Below, one piece after another: positions 36,195 to 47,810 of a stretch of DNA of 64,000 nt. The stretch comes from Synchiropus splendidus (lineage: Eukaryota > Chordata > Actinopteri > Syngnathiformes > Callionymidae). The stretch lies in assembly GCF_027744825.2 (NCBI RefSeq), contig NC_071340.1:9067501-9131500 (forward strand), in the 5' to 3' direction. A program made the position numbers and the translations under genes. The number at the start of each line of letters is the position of its first letter. Within the stretch, counting starts at the first letter, position 1. The notes under the pieces were generated by a model. The model saw nothing but the letters and a program-made list of their open reading frames with translations. It ran no database searches and was not told the DNA's origin.

Positions 36195-36480
36195 GTTCAA
36201 CTGTGGTTTCCTACTGTCATCGGCGGCGACTTGCGAGATGTGTATAACCACGAGATTACGCTGGCCAACAAATATGGTGCCCGGGCTATAGCCACAAAAT
36301 TGTCAAGATTCAAAGTTTTTATCATATTCTGCAAAATTACCGGGTGGAAACATCCTTTTCATGGAAACCAGTTTGATGACACGACTAGTAGGGCATTACA
36401 CTATACTACACTATACTTGGACATTTAGGACGTCCTGCTGAGGAAAAACTAGGCGTCCTTTTTTGTATGGTTTGTTCCTG
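36195..36480 (+). repeat. Unclassified dispersed repeat, copy 1
   Basis: Shares ATAACCACGAG, ACAAATA-GG-G, TTTTCATGGAAACCAG and the GGCATTAC/GGCACTA region in the same order with 50286-50480. The copies are strongly diverged. No termini recognised. It may be an old transposon. Confidence 0.5.
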
Positions 36481-37286
36481 AGAGTTCTGTTCCATCAGAA
36501 CAGAGTCTGACAAGGAAATTTGCATGAGAGAAGGAGGCGGCAGGCAACCAGCTCAGCAAATTAATTGAATTTCCTCCTGTCATGTGACGGCGATTCTGAT
36601 GATGCGGCAGTCTATGAGTGCTGCCACAAGCACACCCAACACTTCAGGGGATTTAATACGAGAGAGAATCAAGCGGGGGGTTTGATCCCCGACTGTCACA
36701 TCAGGGCACATCGTGTCACATGGCGTCTGTTAACCAAACTGTAATGTGGAGAGGCAGATTTACAAAGCGCCTACTTCATACATATGCATGGTACAGAGAG
36801 AGACAAGGATCCATCCAGACATACATGTTTTAAAGGAAATCCAAGGATGTCAAGGCGGAAAGAGGATTAACTTAAAAGGTTTGATGGCTTCTCGCAGCCC
36901 GACTCGCAGAGATGTCAGCGAGTGTGTGGAGCGGGATTTGCCGACTATCAGCCGGAGAACAGTGACCAAAGCTTTATGGGTCGACGAGTTGATCAAGGCG
37001 GAGAAAAAATGTTTCACACCGATTAAATTATTTTTTAGATCAGTTCAGCGTGGTATTAAGGTCACTGCTGAAACCACTATATGAACATAGAATATATGAA
37101 CATAGAAAAAACTAAATGCAGTGGCACTTAAAATGTGTGCATCTTATTGGAATATGAGGTACATAAAGTAATGAGATATAATGGTGTGTTAGTGTCAGCT
37201 ATGTGGATTCAGCTCAGCCCTTGGTATTTGATTGACTCTAGATATTCATTCATTCGAGTTTGAAGATCAATAAAAAGAAATTAAAA

Positions 37287-37754
37287 TTAAAATAAACGGT
37301 TCCTTCCTGATCCTATCATCATCCTGCTCACTCCCAGAGAGAAGCTCAGCATCTCCATCTCTGCTACCTCCAGCTCTGCCTCCTGTCTTTTCCTCAGTGC
37401 CACTGTTTCCAAACCATACAACATTGCTGACCTGACCACAGTCCATCCTGCCTGCACCCGCTTCTTCACCTCTTTCTTACAGTCTCCATCGCCATGGACA
37501 GTTGAGCCTAAGTACTTAAAATCCCCCACTTTCCTTATCTCTGCGTCCTGTAACTTCACCTGTCCACTTGGCTCCCTCTCATTCACACAGATGCATTCCG
37601 TCTTACTGCAGCTAACCTTCATTCCTCTCCTTTGTAAGGCAAACCTCCACCTCTCTAGTTTATCTTCCACTTGCTCCCTGCTCTCACCACAGATCACAAT
37701 GTCATCTGCAAACATCATTATCCAAGGGGCTCCTTGTCTAACCTCATCTGTCAA
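37287..37754 (-). pseudogene. LINE reverse-transcriptase fragment
   Basis: A 155-codon minus-strand frame contains the polymerase motif FADD (residues 15-18, within IMMFADDIVICGE), then LERWRFALQRRGMKVS, FKYLGSTV and AMLYGLETVALRKRQEAE, all hallmarks of a non-LTR retrotransposon reverse transcriptase of a widespread fish type (probably RTE-like; clade uncertain). About 25 residues normally found between QAGW and TVVR are missing at residues 104/105, so the copy has an internal deletion. The 5' part, endonuclease and 3' tail are absent. A dead fragment in antisense orientation to rtn4r. Confidence 0.88.
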
Positions 37755-40630
37755 CCTGTCATTTTATTTTTGTCTTTTAGCTTTATTAGTATAAATACGT
37801 CCAGTCAGACATAATCATAAGCCATTTTAAGCGGCACAAACGGCATTATGATGCATTGCAGGTCAAGTCTGATCCAGTTACGTGTGGATGGATTGACCCA
37901 TTGTGCTGTTTGCAGCTCTCTAATGCCTGTGTATTATTCAGACTGGGAGGCCCATTAGCACGAGCACTCCAAGTGGCATTCACATTACAAGCCACCGAAA
38001 GCTTACAAGCCATAGCTTCAGGGGGAACAGGAACGACTGAAGGTTGAAGTTTGAAATTCCAGATTGTTTTTCTCACAGGCTGGAATGACTCATTACCCAG
38101 GCAGCTAAGCACGGCGTCTTGTCAGTGCGCTCTGCTGTGTTACAGTGAGATGCAGCGGTGCATCACTTACAGCGGTTGATGGTTCGGGTGACTGCAGTGG
38201 CACTTGCGTGGTTGCAGGTGTGTGCGGCAGAAAGGACTTGAGCAGTCCTGACCGCTGCAGCAGCAAAATGAAAATACATCTCCATGAAACTACATTTTTG
38301 AATTATGTCTTTTATTTTCATACTATCAGAATTATAAAATAAGGTGCAGATGACTTAGACTGTCTGCAACCTCTCCTATTAAATTTTCATGATTTCTTTT
38401 TCAGGACAGCTTTGAGCCTTGTATTCCTTCCTATTTCGTGAGCAGCGTTGGTTGTGTCTTTCTTGTTTGTTTTGTTCCACTGTCTCGCTCCCTTTTATTA
38501 TTAGACTTATTTCCAGTGTCTGGTGACTGGTGAGAGACGAGTCTGCTTGTGAGCAACGTGAGTTTTTGTTTCTCTAGCGACAAGGTCGTCCATGACTGTC
38601 TGAAGCCAATGCAAGCCTGTGTGACTGAACCAAACGTTCAACAATATCTTCAGTCTGGAAACCAATCAGCAGGACAGATCTTTGGGTTCCTAGGGGCCTT
38701 TGAAAAAAGTCTACCTTCACATCTGATAGAGATCAGCACCAAGACCAGCAGCACCATCCTGAGCCTTGGGTCGACACTTGACCTTTCCAGTTGAAAAGGT
38801 GACTGAACCAAGGCGGTTCTGATGCGCTTATCAGTGTTAACAGTCAGGAGAGCAACTGATCGCACAAGGCTGATGGAAGCTTTGGGAAGAGATATCCCAC
38901 GTGTTGTTCCATCCGCACCTTTTCACCTCTGTTTTTCCTTGTTTTCCTTCCTTTTTATCTCCGCTCCTTGTCGAAAAATCTATTTTTCTGCAGTGGGCTG
39001 CTTTGTCTGCACTGGCCGCAGTGTGCCAGGGAGGGTGGTAAATAATGCACAAGACTCTTTACTTCTCTCTAAAAAGAGAACACTCACCACATGAACCTCT
39101 AAAAAGTGGGTTTGTCAAAAAGCAGCATCCCCCTCCCCCACTTCTCTCTCCCCCTTCTTTGGAAGCGTTTGCTCTGAAGATCACCCAAGCTAATCAGAAG
39201 CATGATTCATTGTTTTAGCTTTTGGTAAAAGCATCTCAGGTTTGAGCATGTTTTAAAATCTAATGTCCTTTTTAATATGAAATGTCTCTTTATTTTTTGC
39301 TTTTTGCCATTTAATGTCATGTATATTTTACATTATTTTATACTCTATTTATAACACACATCTTTTCTTTATGAATTATACACAAATTTCTGTTGTTTTT
39401 CTATTATGAAATATGACACCGTTATCCTTCTGACATTTTTCAGAATGTTTTTACCACTTCACTTTCACCCTACTCTCAGTCTCATTCACAGTACCATAGG
39501 AATATTAACACTTGGTTTAGGCATGTACCTACAAAAATATGTGCTTTTCAAAAATATGAGTATATTCTACAACCTAACCAGACTGGATCCTTTTGCCATT
39601 GTGTTTTGCCTCTCAGTTTGTTTCACTAGTCTTTGCAATTCAGTTATAAAACAACAGGGTTGGTTCGAAGATGTATTTTACCAAAGTAGAAAATATTGGC
39701 TGTAAAATGAATCAGAAGTGTGCAGAGGCTGCAGTATACGAGATCCTATACCTCAGACACGACACCTAATACACCTACATCCGTGCTCTGGGTAGTAGCC
39801 CTCCCCACCTCAATAGCTTTCATTGCACAACAACTTCCAACGTATTCCTTTGACAGTGCTATTTTGGAAAGGGAGGTCTGTGTGAAATCGGAGGTGATGG
39901 GAGCAAAAACAGTGGGGGGAACATTTGGCTTGTTACAGGGCAGAACAGCAGAAGTGGGTTTCTTGTTTTATCAGCCCCGATACATTTGCTTGCAGAAACC
40001 GACTTCAAAGATGAAAGCCAAGCAGAGGCTCGTCTTTTCCAGGTCAACGTGCCTCCAGGGCTGTGAACCATCCAGAATAGACAGAGCTTCAGGAGTGCTG
40101 CCCAGAATTAGCCAACGATGAAAAATGTTTATTATTTATTAGAATCGTTTTATCCCTTTCCCTTTTTTCTCTCTCTCTCTTGGTAAATATATAGCGCTCA
40201 CAGAGGATGACTCACGCGTTCCAAAAATAAATGAGGCTCTGTTAGGGGTTGCGGATAATTAATGGACGAAGCGCTTGTGACAATATGTCATGCATTATGA
40301 ATTAATTGGATGCATAAAAGCGTTTTGGGACAATAGAACAGCAGGTAGATCTATATTAGAGGTGCTTTAGCCGACTCATTGCATCTAAATTCACTAAATA
40401 CAAACTTAACCTGCATGTGATCGCCGGACCTAATGAGAGGCGAGATAATATCAAGTCCGGAGTACCAGCCTGTGATGGACAAACAAAGATAAGGCAGTGA
40501 TATCGCCTCTACCGACTTCCTCTTTCATCCTGATCATGCATTTTTTTAACATATCTAAGATTTATATTGTTGTCATAATCCTGTCAAACCTTTGACAACA
40601 ATTTGGTGAAACCCCACCAGGCTGTATACT
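37755..40630. other. Intronic stretch without recognised genes
   Basis: The largest frame is 133 codons (39720-40121, plus strand) without a recognisable domain. The polypyrimidine-rich patch near 39120-39160 is notable only for composition. Confidence 0.5.
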
Positions 40631-40664
40631 GTAGTTTTTCAACCCTGAAGAGTTGAAAAACTAC
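40631..40664. repeat. Perfect 13-bp hairpin with 8-base loop
   Basis: GTAGTTTTTCAAC, loop CCTGAAGA, then GTTGAAAAACTAC. Fully complementary arms. The stem is shorter than a microRNA precursor; role unknown. Confidence 0.85.
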
Positions 40665-40828
40665 TAGTTCTCATCCCAAGTTTATCGTCTGATATACAGC
40701 TACTGTTCCAGGACCCTGAAGTCCAGCTGTGTCACTGCTTATCCAACATCACTGTCTGGGCACGAAGGAGTCAATTGAAGTTACGATGAGTTCAAGCTTC
40801 TACGCTTATGGCTCTACGTAGTGTTTCA

Positions 40829-41090
40829 TCAACCCATCCTCACTCCCATGGCCTAATATAGCAACGTTGGCAAAGTGAACTTTTGAGTCCTATACTGACG
40901 ATAAAGGCAGCCTTCCGTGTTACAGATTGATGCATTAGACTTTCAACTGAAGCACGTGTTCCACCTCCCCTTGCTACAGAGCGCTACAAGGGAAAACAAA
41001 ATTGTATTCTACTGAAACGCCAATGCATCAACGTGCAAAACAAATGGCTGCCTTTATCGTATAAGACGCAAAAGTTAAAAAAAGCAGCAT
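40829..41090. mobile_element. Palindromic MITE, copy 2 (right end lost)
   Basis: Begins AACCCATCCTCACTCCCATG, then CCTAATATAG. Arms at about 40873-40945 and 41010-41080 are inverted copies (AACTTTTGAGTCCTATAC against the complement of GTATAAGACGCAAAAGTT; ATAAAGGCAGCC against GGCTGCCTTTAT). The terminal right-hand 40 bp expected from the left end is missing. Same family as 27412-28007. Confidence 0.72.
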
Positions 41091-43145
41091 TACATGACTA
41101 TTTTATTATCTTTATATTATTAATATTTGGTTTACAATGGAAAATTATTACTTTCTTTTTTTTTCATGAAGATTCCGATTTTAAGTAGACCAAGATTTTG
41201 AAGCCTGAATCACCAGCAAAAATGATATACATAACTAAACTAATAAAACTTGGTTTTGCTGTGGAGTATTTTGTGAATTTATACACAATTGAATCAGCTC
41301 ATCCAATGATTCTTCTATGTGTAAATAAATCTAATACTTGATAAACACACACATCCTCTTGGATGTGTTTGGCTGGAAATCGCTTGGTTGTCAAAGGCTC
41401 AACAACTTGGTGCGTCTCGGACACTAAACTTCAAAGACATCGACTCAGTCATCTTAAACTTCAGACAAGATTTCATCAGCACGGCTTCTCAAACATGATC
41501 TCTGGAAGCACTGCTGATGAACAGGATAGCTCAGGTGGTGACAGGATGAGAAACGTTTGGCTTCGGTCCCACTGCATACATTAAACATGAACAAAAAAAA
41601 TGGCTTTGTACCTGCATGACCAAGACACCATAGCCATTGTTGGGAGCTAATATTAAATCAATTCAAAAACTCCACAGCTATTGCCGGAGATCGTAGAAAG
41701 CAGGGGATTTTCTCGTAATTTATGCAGTGAATATGTCTGCGCTGTCAGGCGCACACTGGAGACATTTGTGGCTGCCAAACACATTGGCTCCTACTGTCAC
41801 CTCTGCTGGCACATATGGATTATGTAAATGTCTGGGAACGCCTGCATACGTGGCCGGATTCCTCACCGAGCGCTGTCCTTCTTGGCAAAAACTGCTTCCC
41901 TCAAATTTAGTTTTATTCTTCTTCCTTTCCTCGAGTCATGTGGTCACTGAATAATCGAACATGCACCTTCACTGTTGGCACCCGGGTTTCCATGTCATTA
42001 AAGTTGCTTCCTCTGGTCCACCGCTCCACCGTGGCTACGATTCACCGTAAAGAACCAATGATCTCATTTATATGCATCAATGTGCTATAGGGCCCTCGTG
42101 AGGAACATTGTGTGGGTGCTGTGTGTGGAGCACGAGGTGCACATATTTCCAGGTGGAGAATGATTTATGGAGCCAACGTGTTATTCTGAATTATATGTCA
42201 GGGCTCGTATTTGTGCTGGCTTATGAGGAGAACACGGATACGCTACACCTGGTGTCCAACGTCCTCGACCCGCCTCCCTGGAGGATGGAATTTAATTCTA
42301 AATTTTGCACAAGATTACAAGAGACAGTTGAAGGTCACTTTCAACCTTACTTGTACTTTTATTAGATCAACTCTTCTTGTTTATCCTATTTACACATCAG
42401 TGCGTCCTTTCAGTCTCCCCGGAGCTGAGAGGCAGCCACACAAACGTATGGTGCTGTAACGGCATTCTAGCTCTGGTCTCGGCCCTCTGCGCTACTTCGG
42501 GTCCTTTGCCGACTTCTGCCGGTGAAGCAGATTCCTCATGTCAAGACCATGATTTTCAAAGTTATGTTCAACACTATTCACATGCTGAATGTATGAGGAA
42601 TACACGCAGCAATGTTTTCATATTATTCCAGTTCTGTCCAGTTCTCCCATCCCAGAAACCGGTGGAAACACTTGTGCTTGTGTTCTCTGTGAGCTGAGTT
42701 TATTAGAGAGATCCATATGATTAACTTTTCCAACATCCTGAACACTGAGACTTTCAGGCTGCTTCTTCTTCTTTTTTTTCTTTTTCTCGCCTGCCTAGTC
42801 AGCTGGTCAAATCCTGCAGAATGCATTAGGGTGAAATTGGAGCTGGTGGAGGACGGATGGATGACACATTACTGCAGTTAAAAGGTGTCAATCATTATTT
42901 GCCTGTGAAGAAGTCCAATTTCTGAGACGTAAATGTGCTGCAGACAAACTCCACTCGACAGTCATTTCCTGTGACCTTGGGATTAGTGTTCAGGGCACCA
43001 GTCTAGGTCTCACAACAACCACCGTCTTCAAGCTGCCGCTCCCCATTTTCCTCTCAAGATGATATTCTATCAAAGCTATGGAATTGTGTTGCTATAGCCC
43101 TTCATGATGTGAAGTGGATAATTTCTGGAGAGGAGAGCAAGCCAG
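41091..43145. other. Intronic stretch with no recognised feature
   Basis: Frames up to about 106 codons, none with a domain. No repeats identified by eye. Confidence 0.45.
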
Positions 43146-43597
43146 CCTTTCCTGTCTCCGCACTGGACCGTGGTGCCCCTCGACACCTCCGAGGCTGGAG
43201 CGCTCACTCCAGGGTGTGATGTCCTGTTGTGGGCTGGAGCTGGGACAGGGATGAGGCGAGTCTGGGACAGAGCGTGACTTGGTTTATGACTTTGTCACAG
43301 CCAAACTGCACAGAAGCGCACATTCAGAGCTGGACACGCACCGGGCACCTCTTCACTTCTGGAGAGACGTCACTCACTCGGCAACCCCTCCCACATGCAG
43401 CGGCCACACACATAGAGGAACAGCGCACCTGCAGCAGACACTCTACATGCACTCCTACAAAAGACTATTTTAAGGCTTGGAACGCATTATTTCTTTTTCC
43501 ATTCATTGTAATGGGAAAAATCGATTCGGATTTCAAACAAATCGCTTCTCGAACCGCCTTCTGGAACGGATTGTGATCGAGAACCGAGGTACCACTG
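43146..43597. mobile_element. Tigger-like MITE, copy missing its left end
   Basis: Matches 3970-4424 very closely. It ends ACCGAGGTACCACTG followed by TA (43598-43599). It lacks the first 44 bp, including the left inverted end, but keeps a short segment (AAGGCTTGGAACGCATTATT) lost from the other copy. The two copies also share a similar frame starting MGWSWDR, a by-product of their similarity. Confidence 0.8.
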
Positions 43598-43599
43598 TA

Positions 43600-45875
43600 C
43601 TTCCATTTTTCTTTCCCTCTCCAGCTGACACCAGCTGGTGTCAGCATGGTCCGAGGCCATCATGTAATACTGCCAAGGAGCCTCTTATTCACTTGCTTTC
43701 AAGACATGAAATGACATAACATGATACAAAGCCCCCAATTCAACCAAGACTCAGCTGTGAACACTCATTTTTACACCCCAGTAAAACACTCTCCTTGTGG
43801 CTTGACATTGACATTGAGATTCTTTATCCATGACATTCAAAATGGTTTCTCACTGCCTATCTTGAGTCCTTCAAAAAATCAAAGCTGTCTGAATCATGAA
43901 GAATCACTGAAAGAAAAGCAGCTTTTGAGTAGGTGGAAAGTCAAGCCTAAACTCAAATGACCAGCCCCTTATAAAGGATCTTTCTCTGGCATCAAGCGCA
44001 ACCCAAATTACCGAGGTTTGTGCCTTACATCAAAGGAGATAGTTCTGGGAAGTGATATGAGGCCCACAACTTCAAAAACAAAGCGAACGCTTGCTTGAGG
44101 CTTTAATAGAGATGTCAAGCTTTGTAACGTTTGTGAAAACGTTGACTCAAACATGGAACTTAAGGCAGTTTTCTGGTATAAAAAGAGTTCAGTGATTCCA
44201 AAAAGTTAGATCCAAAGTGCAGTGGCGGCTGGTGAAAACAATGGTATGGGGGCGCTGAGCCAGTTTTGCATTCAAAACACCGCAATACGGATAATTTAAC
44301 ACAAATGACAGCTAAAAAGTAGTTATTCATTCTTTCACATTTCCGTATTCCTCTTAATTTATGTTCATAATGTGTCTTTGGAACTGCATTGTCAGCTATA
44401 AATTCATATTAAATATGTCATTTTGAATTTTGGGCATTGTTCACATTCACATCTGTAAAGTAGAATTTCAGAAAACTTTGATGATGTCTATGAAGTGTAG
44501 GAGACTACTCTACAAATTACTCACCATTTCAACAAAGATGTCTATATGATGAACATTTCGTGTAGTTTGGATTTTTTTGCAACACATTGTTCATAATATT
44601 ATTTATACATTTATTCATTCATTTTCAACACCAAAAGTAAAGACAGGAAATCCGTCTATCTACACCAGTATTGTCCTACATTTATCGAATCTCTATAATT
44701 CAATACCTTTCTTGGCAAGTGGAAACACATTGATAGCAATGGGTTCAATGCAACTGCAGGTGGAGTCATGTCCTGAAGCACACTCAATACTGTAATGTGA
44801 CGAAGCAAGTGGGACACCAGGGCACGACCAAAACTGTAATCATCAGCTACTTGTGCCACTATCAATTTCACAAATCGATTTCCTAAAAATGCAATTTAAA
44901 TACCTCCGTCGCTCTTTTCTTTTTTAGTTTATTTGCTAACACACTGGTTCCACGAGACATGCAGCTGTGAACGCAGAAGCCTGTTGTCATTTATTTTGAC
45001 AGGGCCGAGTTCCGTGGCCTGTTCTGAACTTGAATTTAAGAAGTGTTCTACAGCAGTAAATAGCCCAGGGAGATGACACAGTTTTCGTCACACAAAAAAG
45101 GCGAGTAAAATGTTTCACACCTGTTCTAAATTCAAATCAAAGAGCAGGAACACAGTCACATGAGACACGCACAGTCACAGCTAGCCTCATTTCTTTTCTC
45201 TCCCTCCGTGTGCCGATAAGATAAAGTCTTATACGCTCTGTAAAGCAAAACTGCATGGCTGCGGTACTGGCAAAAAAAAAGAAGTAGGCCATTTTCTACG
45301 GTCGTCTGTTTGCTTCAGCAGTGCATCGAATCACCCCCACTCAATAAAGCTTGGAGGAAGTCGCCATTGTTTTCAGACTAAATGTCTTAAATTATGCAGT
45401 TACGTGGGTTATGTGGAACTATGACTGCAGTGAAGCTGGAGTTGACCCCTACACTTGTGTCAGTCGAGCCACAGCTGCAGTGAGGGTGACTTGGTTGGCT
45501 GCCAACTGTACAAAGGAGTGTTGAGGGATGTGCCATTTTTTGCCCTCTACTCCCGCAGCGCTGTGCCGCCACGCAGCTATTAATCCACTGCTGTGACATT
45601 TAAGCCTACCTAACGCCATTTAAACCTTCTCTAAGTGCAATTCACACGATAACGCATTGCTTCTTGAGTAACTGAAGGCAGTCAACTATGCAGCAGCGTG
45701 GGAATAGCTGAGCTTTAACATTTAGCAAAGTATTAGCCATGTCCCCGCCACATTCGCTCTAGAACTAGGCATTCACAGTAAACATTGCTACAAGCATATG
45801 GATTCAGATAGAAAGCATAACAACTCTAGCAGTATTGAATGAGATATTGAACAATTGCCAAGTGACATGCTATTA
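43600..45875. other. Intronic stretch without recognised genes
   Basis: Begins as ordinary intron. From about 44220 (CAGTGGCGGCTGGTG) it has a transposon-like texture, but I could not find a matching opposite end. No coding frame with a domain. Confidence 0.4.
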
Positions 45876-45879
45876 TTAT

Positions 45880-45972
45880 ATATGACTATATTATTATATA
45901 TTACTATGTTATTATTATCATTATTATTATTATTATTAGTAGTAGTAGTAGTAGTTGTAGTATTTAGTTGTA
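45880..45972. repeat. Compound (ATT)n/(TAG)n simple repeat
   Basis: TATTATATA-type sequence followed by (TTA)n interrupted once, then (GTA)n decaying to TTGTAGTAG. Reading frames through it (poly-Leu/Val or poly-Thr/Asn) are artefacts. Confidence 0.95.
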
Positions 45973-47535
45973 GTAGTGTTTTCACCACCAATTTTCACTC
46001 ATATAATCTGGTTGGTAATGTTGCAGCAAATTTTTTTCATTTTTTTTATCTTCATCTCGTTGTTACCGATTCAAATCTTGAATATTTCTCTGAAAGTACT
46101 GTGTAACAGGTGTGAATGTGGGTCAGTATACCGTGCATGTCGTGCTCACGACACACAAACTACGTTTCTCAGCTATTCATGAGCCATCTGCTTGGGTCGG
46201 CGCGATGTCCAATGTGTGTCAAACAGGACTTCATCTGTCCCCCCCTCCACTCCCACCACCAGCCTCTGTCTTACATCTACCGCTCTCGTCTGCATGCCGG
46301 AGCCATCGCAGCGACCCTTGCAGATCAGAGGCCAAGGAAGCGCAGCCTAACTTTCTTGTCCGTCATGTCCTGTGTAGGCTGTTTGACATCTGGCATCTTT
46401 ATCCGAGAGCCGAGTGTCATTCATTGAGGTGGTTTTGTTAATGGTGGGAAGAAAATGTTTGTGTTTTTGGGCTGCATGTTTTAACTTTTACCTGAACCAA
46501 AACAATGTATTATTCATCCAGAAAGGATTCATAGCTCCCCACTCTTGTTGTACCTCTTCTGAACCACTTGAAGTCGAAAAATGTCTCATTCTGTTTCTTC
46601 TAACTCTAAATATGGCATGAGACTTTCTTATATATGGATATACAGCCATAGGATTGGAAGAGCTCAGCAATATGACGTGTGATATGAGTATAAAAAAAAA
46701 AAAAAATGTATGATTTGAGAAAGAGGGCAGAAGGTCCCTGTAGAGAGCCGCTGTGATTCATCTCTGACAGACTTCGCTTGTACACAGGGCCGAGGGTATA
46801 AGACTGTCATGTTCGCAGTATCAACACAATCTAAAACCCTTCCAAGTTAAGTCACCGTGATGGATCTGAGCCCGTCCCAACAGCTGCCACCAACATGATC
46901 CCATCTCCCCGTTTGTTTGAGTTTTCTTTAGAGCCAAGCATCCAACATGTTTCCTGCAAAGGAAGTTGCACTTGCTGTTGTATTCTGTTTGTTACTGCTA
47001 AATATGTGGGCAGTATACTCTCCTATTACATTAAAGATTGTTGGAGTGCTTTCCTGTGCTTACAAATGGATCATGCCTCTTGCGTCTCCTTAGTATTGCA
47101 GATTTATGCCGTGTTTGTGTCATAATTTATCATTCTAGCCTTCCACTTAGTTATGAGGCTCCTGTGTTTTACCGTCAGATGAGATGTGTCAGTGTGAAAC
47201 ATTTTGGTGTTAATCCTCGGGGGCTTCTGGAAAACGGAAAGATCAAATCCTAACTGACTATGGAATGAGAGTGAGCACACCATTGGACAGGTTCCCAGTC
47301 AAAACAGGTCGCACACAAAGGCTCAAGTTACGCAAAGATGTTTCAGGACTCTGGAGGAGGACTGCGAGTCTCTTTAAACAATGCACTGGCCAGTCAAAAG
47401 TATGACTAGATCATTTACCAACCACCCTTTTACTGGACAATATTTTGGGCAGCTCTCAAGTCTTCCATCAGTCATGATGGCAGTGAACACCGTGCGAAAC
47501 TAACATTCATTCAGGGCTTTCATGTACTCGATACC
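45973..47535. other. Intronic stretch with no recognised feature
   Basis: Frames up to 109 codons on the plus strand with no domain. A run of about 14 A lies near 46692-46705. Confidence 0.45.
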
Positions 47536-47539
47536 ACCA

Positions 47540-47810
47540 AACCCGAGACCCAGACCAGAAGCGTACAGAGACAAGTACAAGACTTTTAAGGCCCAAGATC
47601 GAGTCAAAACCAATACCAATGAAGGGACCAAGACCAAACTGAATACAAGAATTCAGAAGCAATAGTCTGTAGGTCATACATTTATTTCTTTGTGCAAAAG
47701 AAACAGTTAAAATAAATTAACTGAAATGCTCTCATCCAGAAAACACTAGTAGTTTGTTCCGTCTTCAGTTTGGTCTCGACTTGGTCTCAACACGACACGC
47801 CACTCTAGAT
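47540..47810. repeat. Degenerate GGTCTCGAC-type repeat, second locus
   Basis: Two patches (47540-47640 with GAGACCCAGACCAG and AAGACTTTTAAGG; 47765-47800 with TTTGGTCTCGACTTGGTCTC) in opposite orientations around a unique centre. Related to 205-730. The arrangement suggests a foldback element. Limits are approximate. Confidence 0.45.

Noticed and set aside
38748..38768. CAGCACCATCCTGAG as an RE1 site
   Set aside because: Only the left half matches; the GGACAG half is absent.
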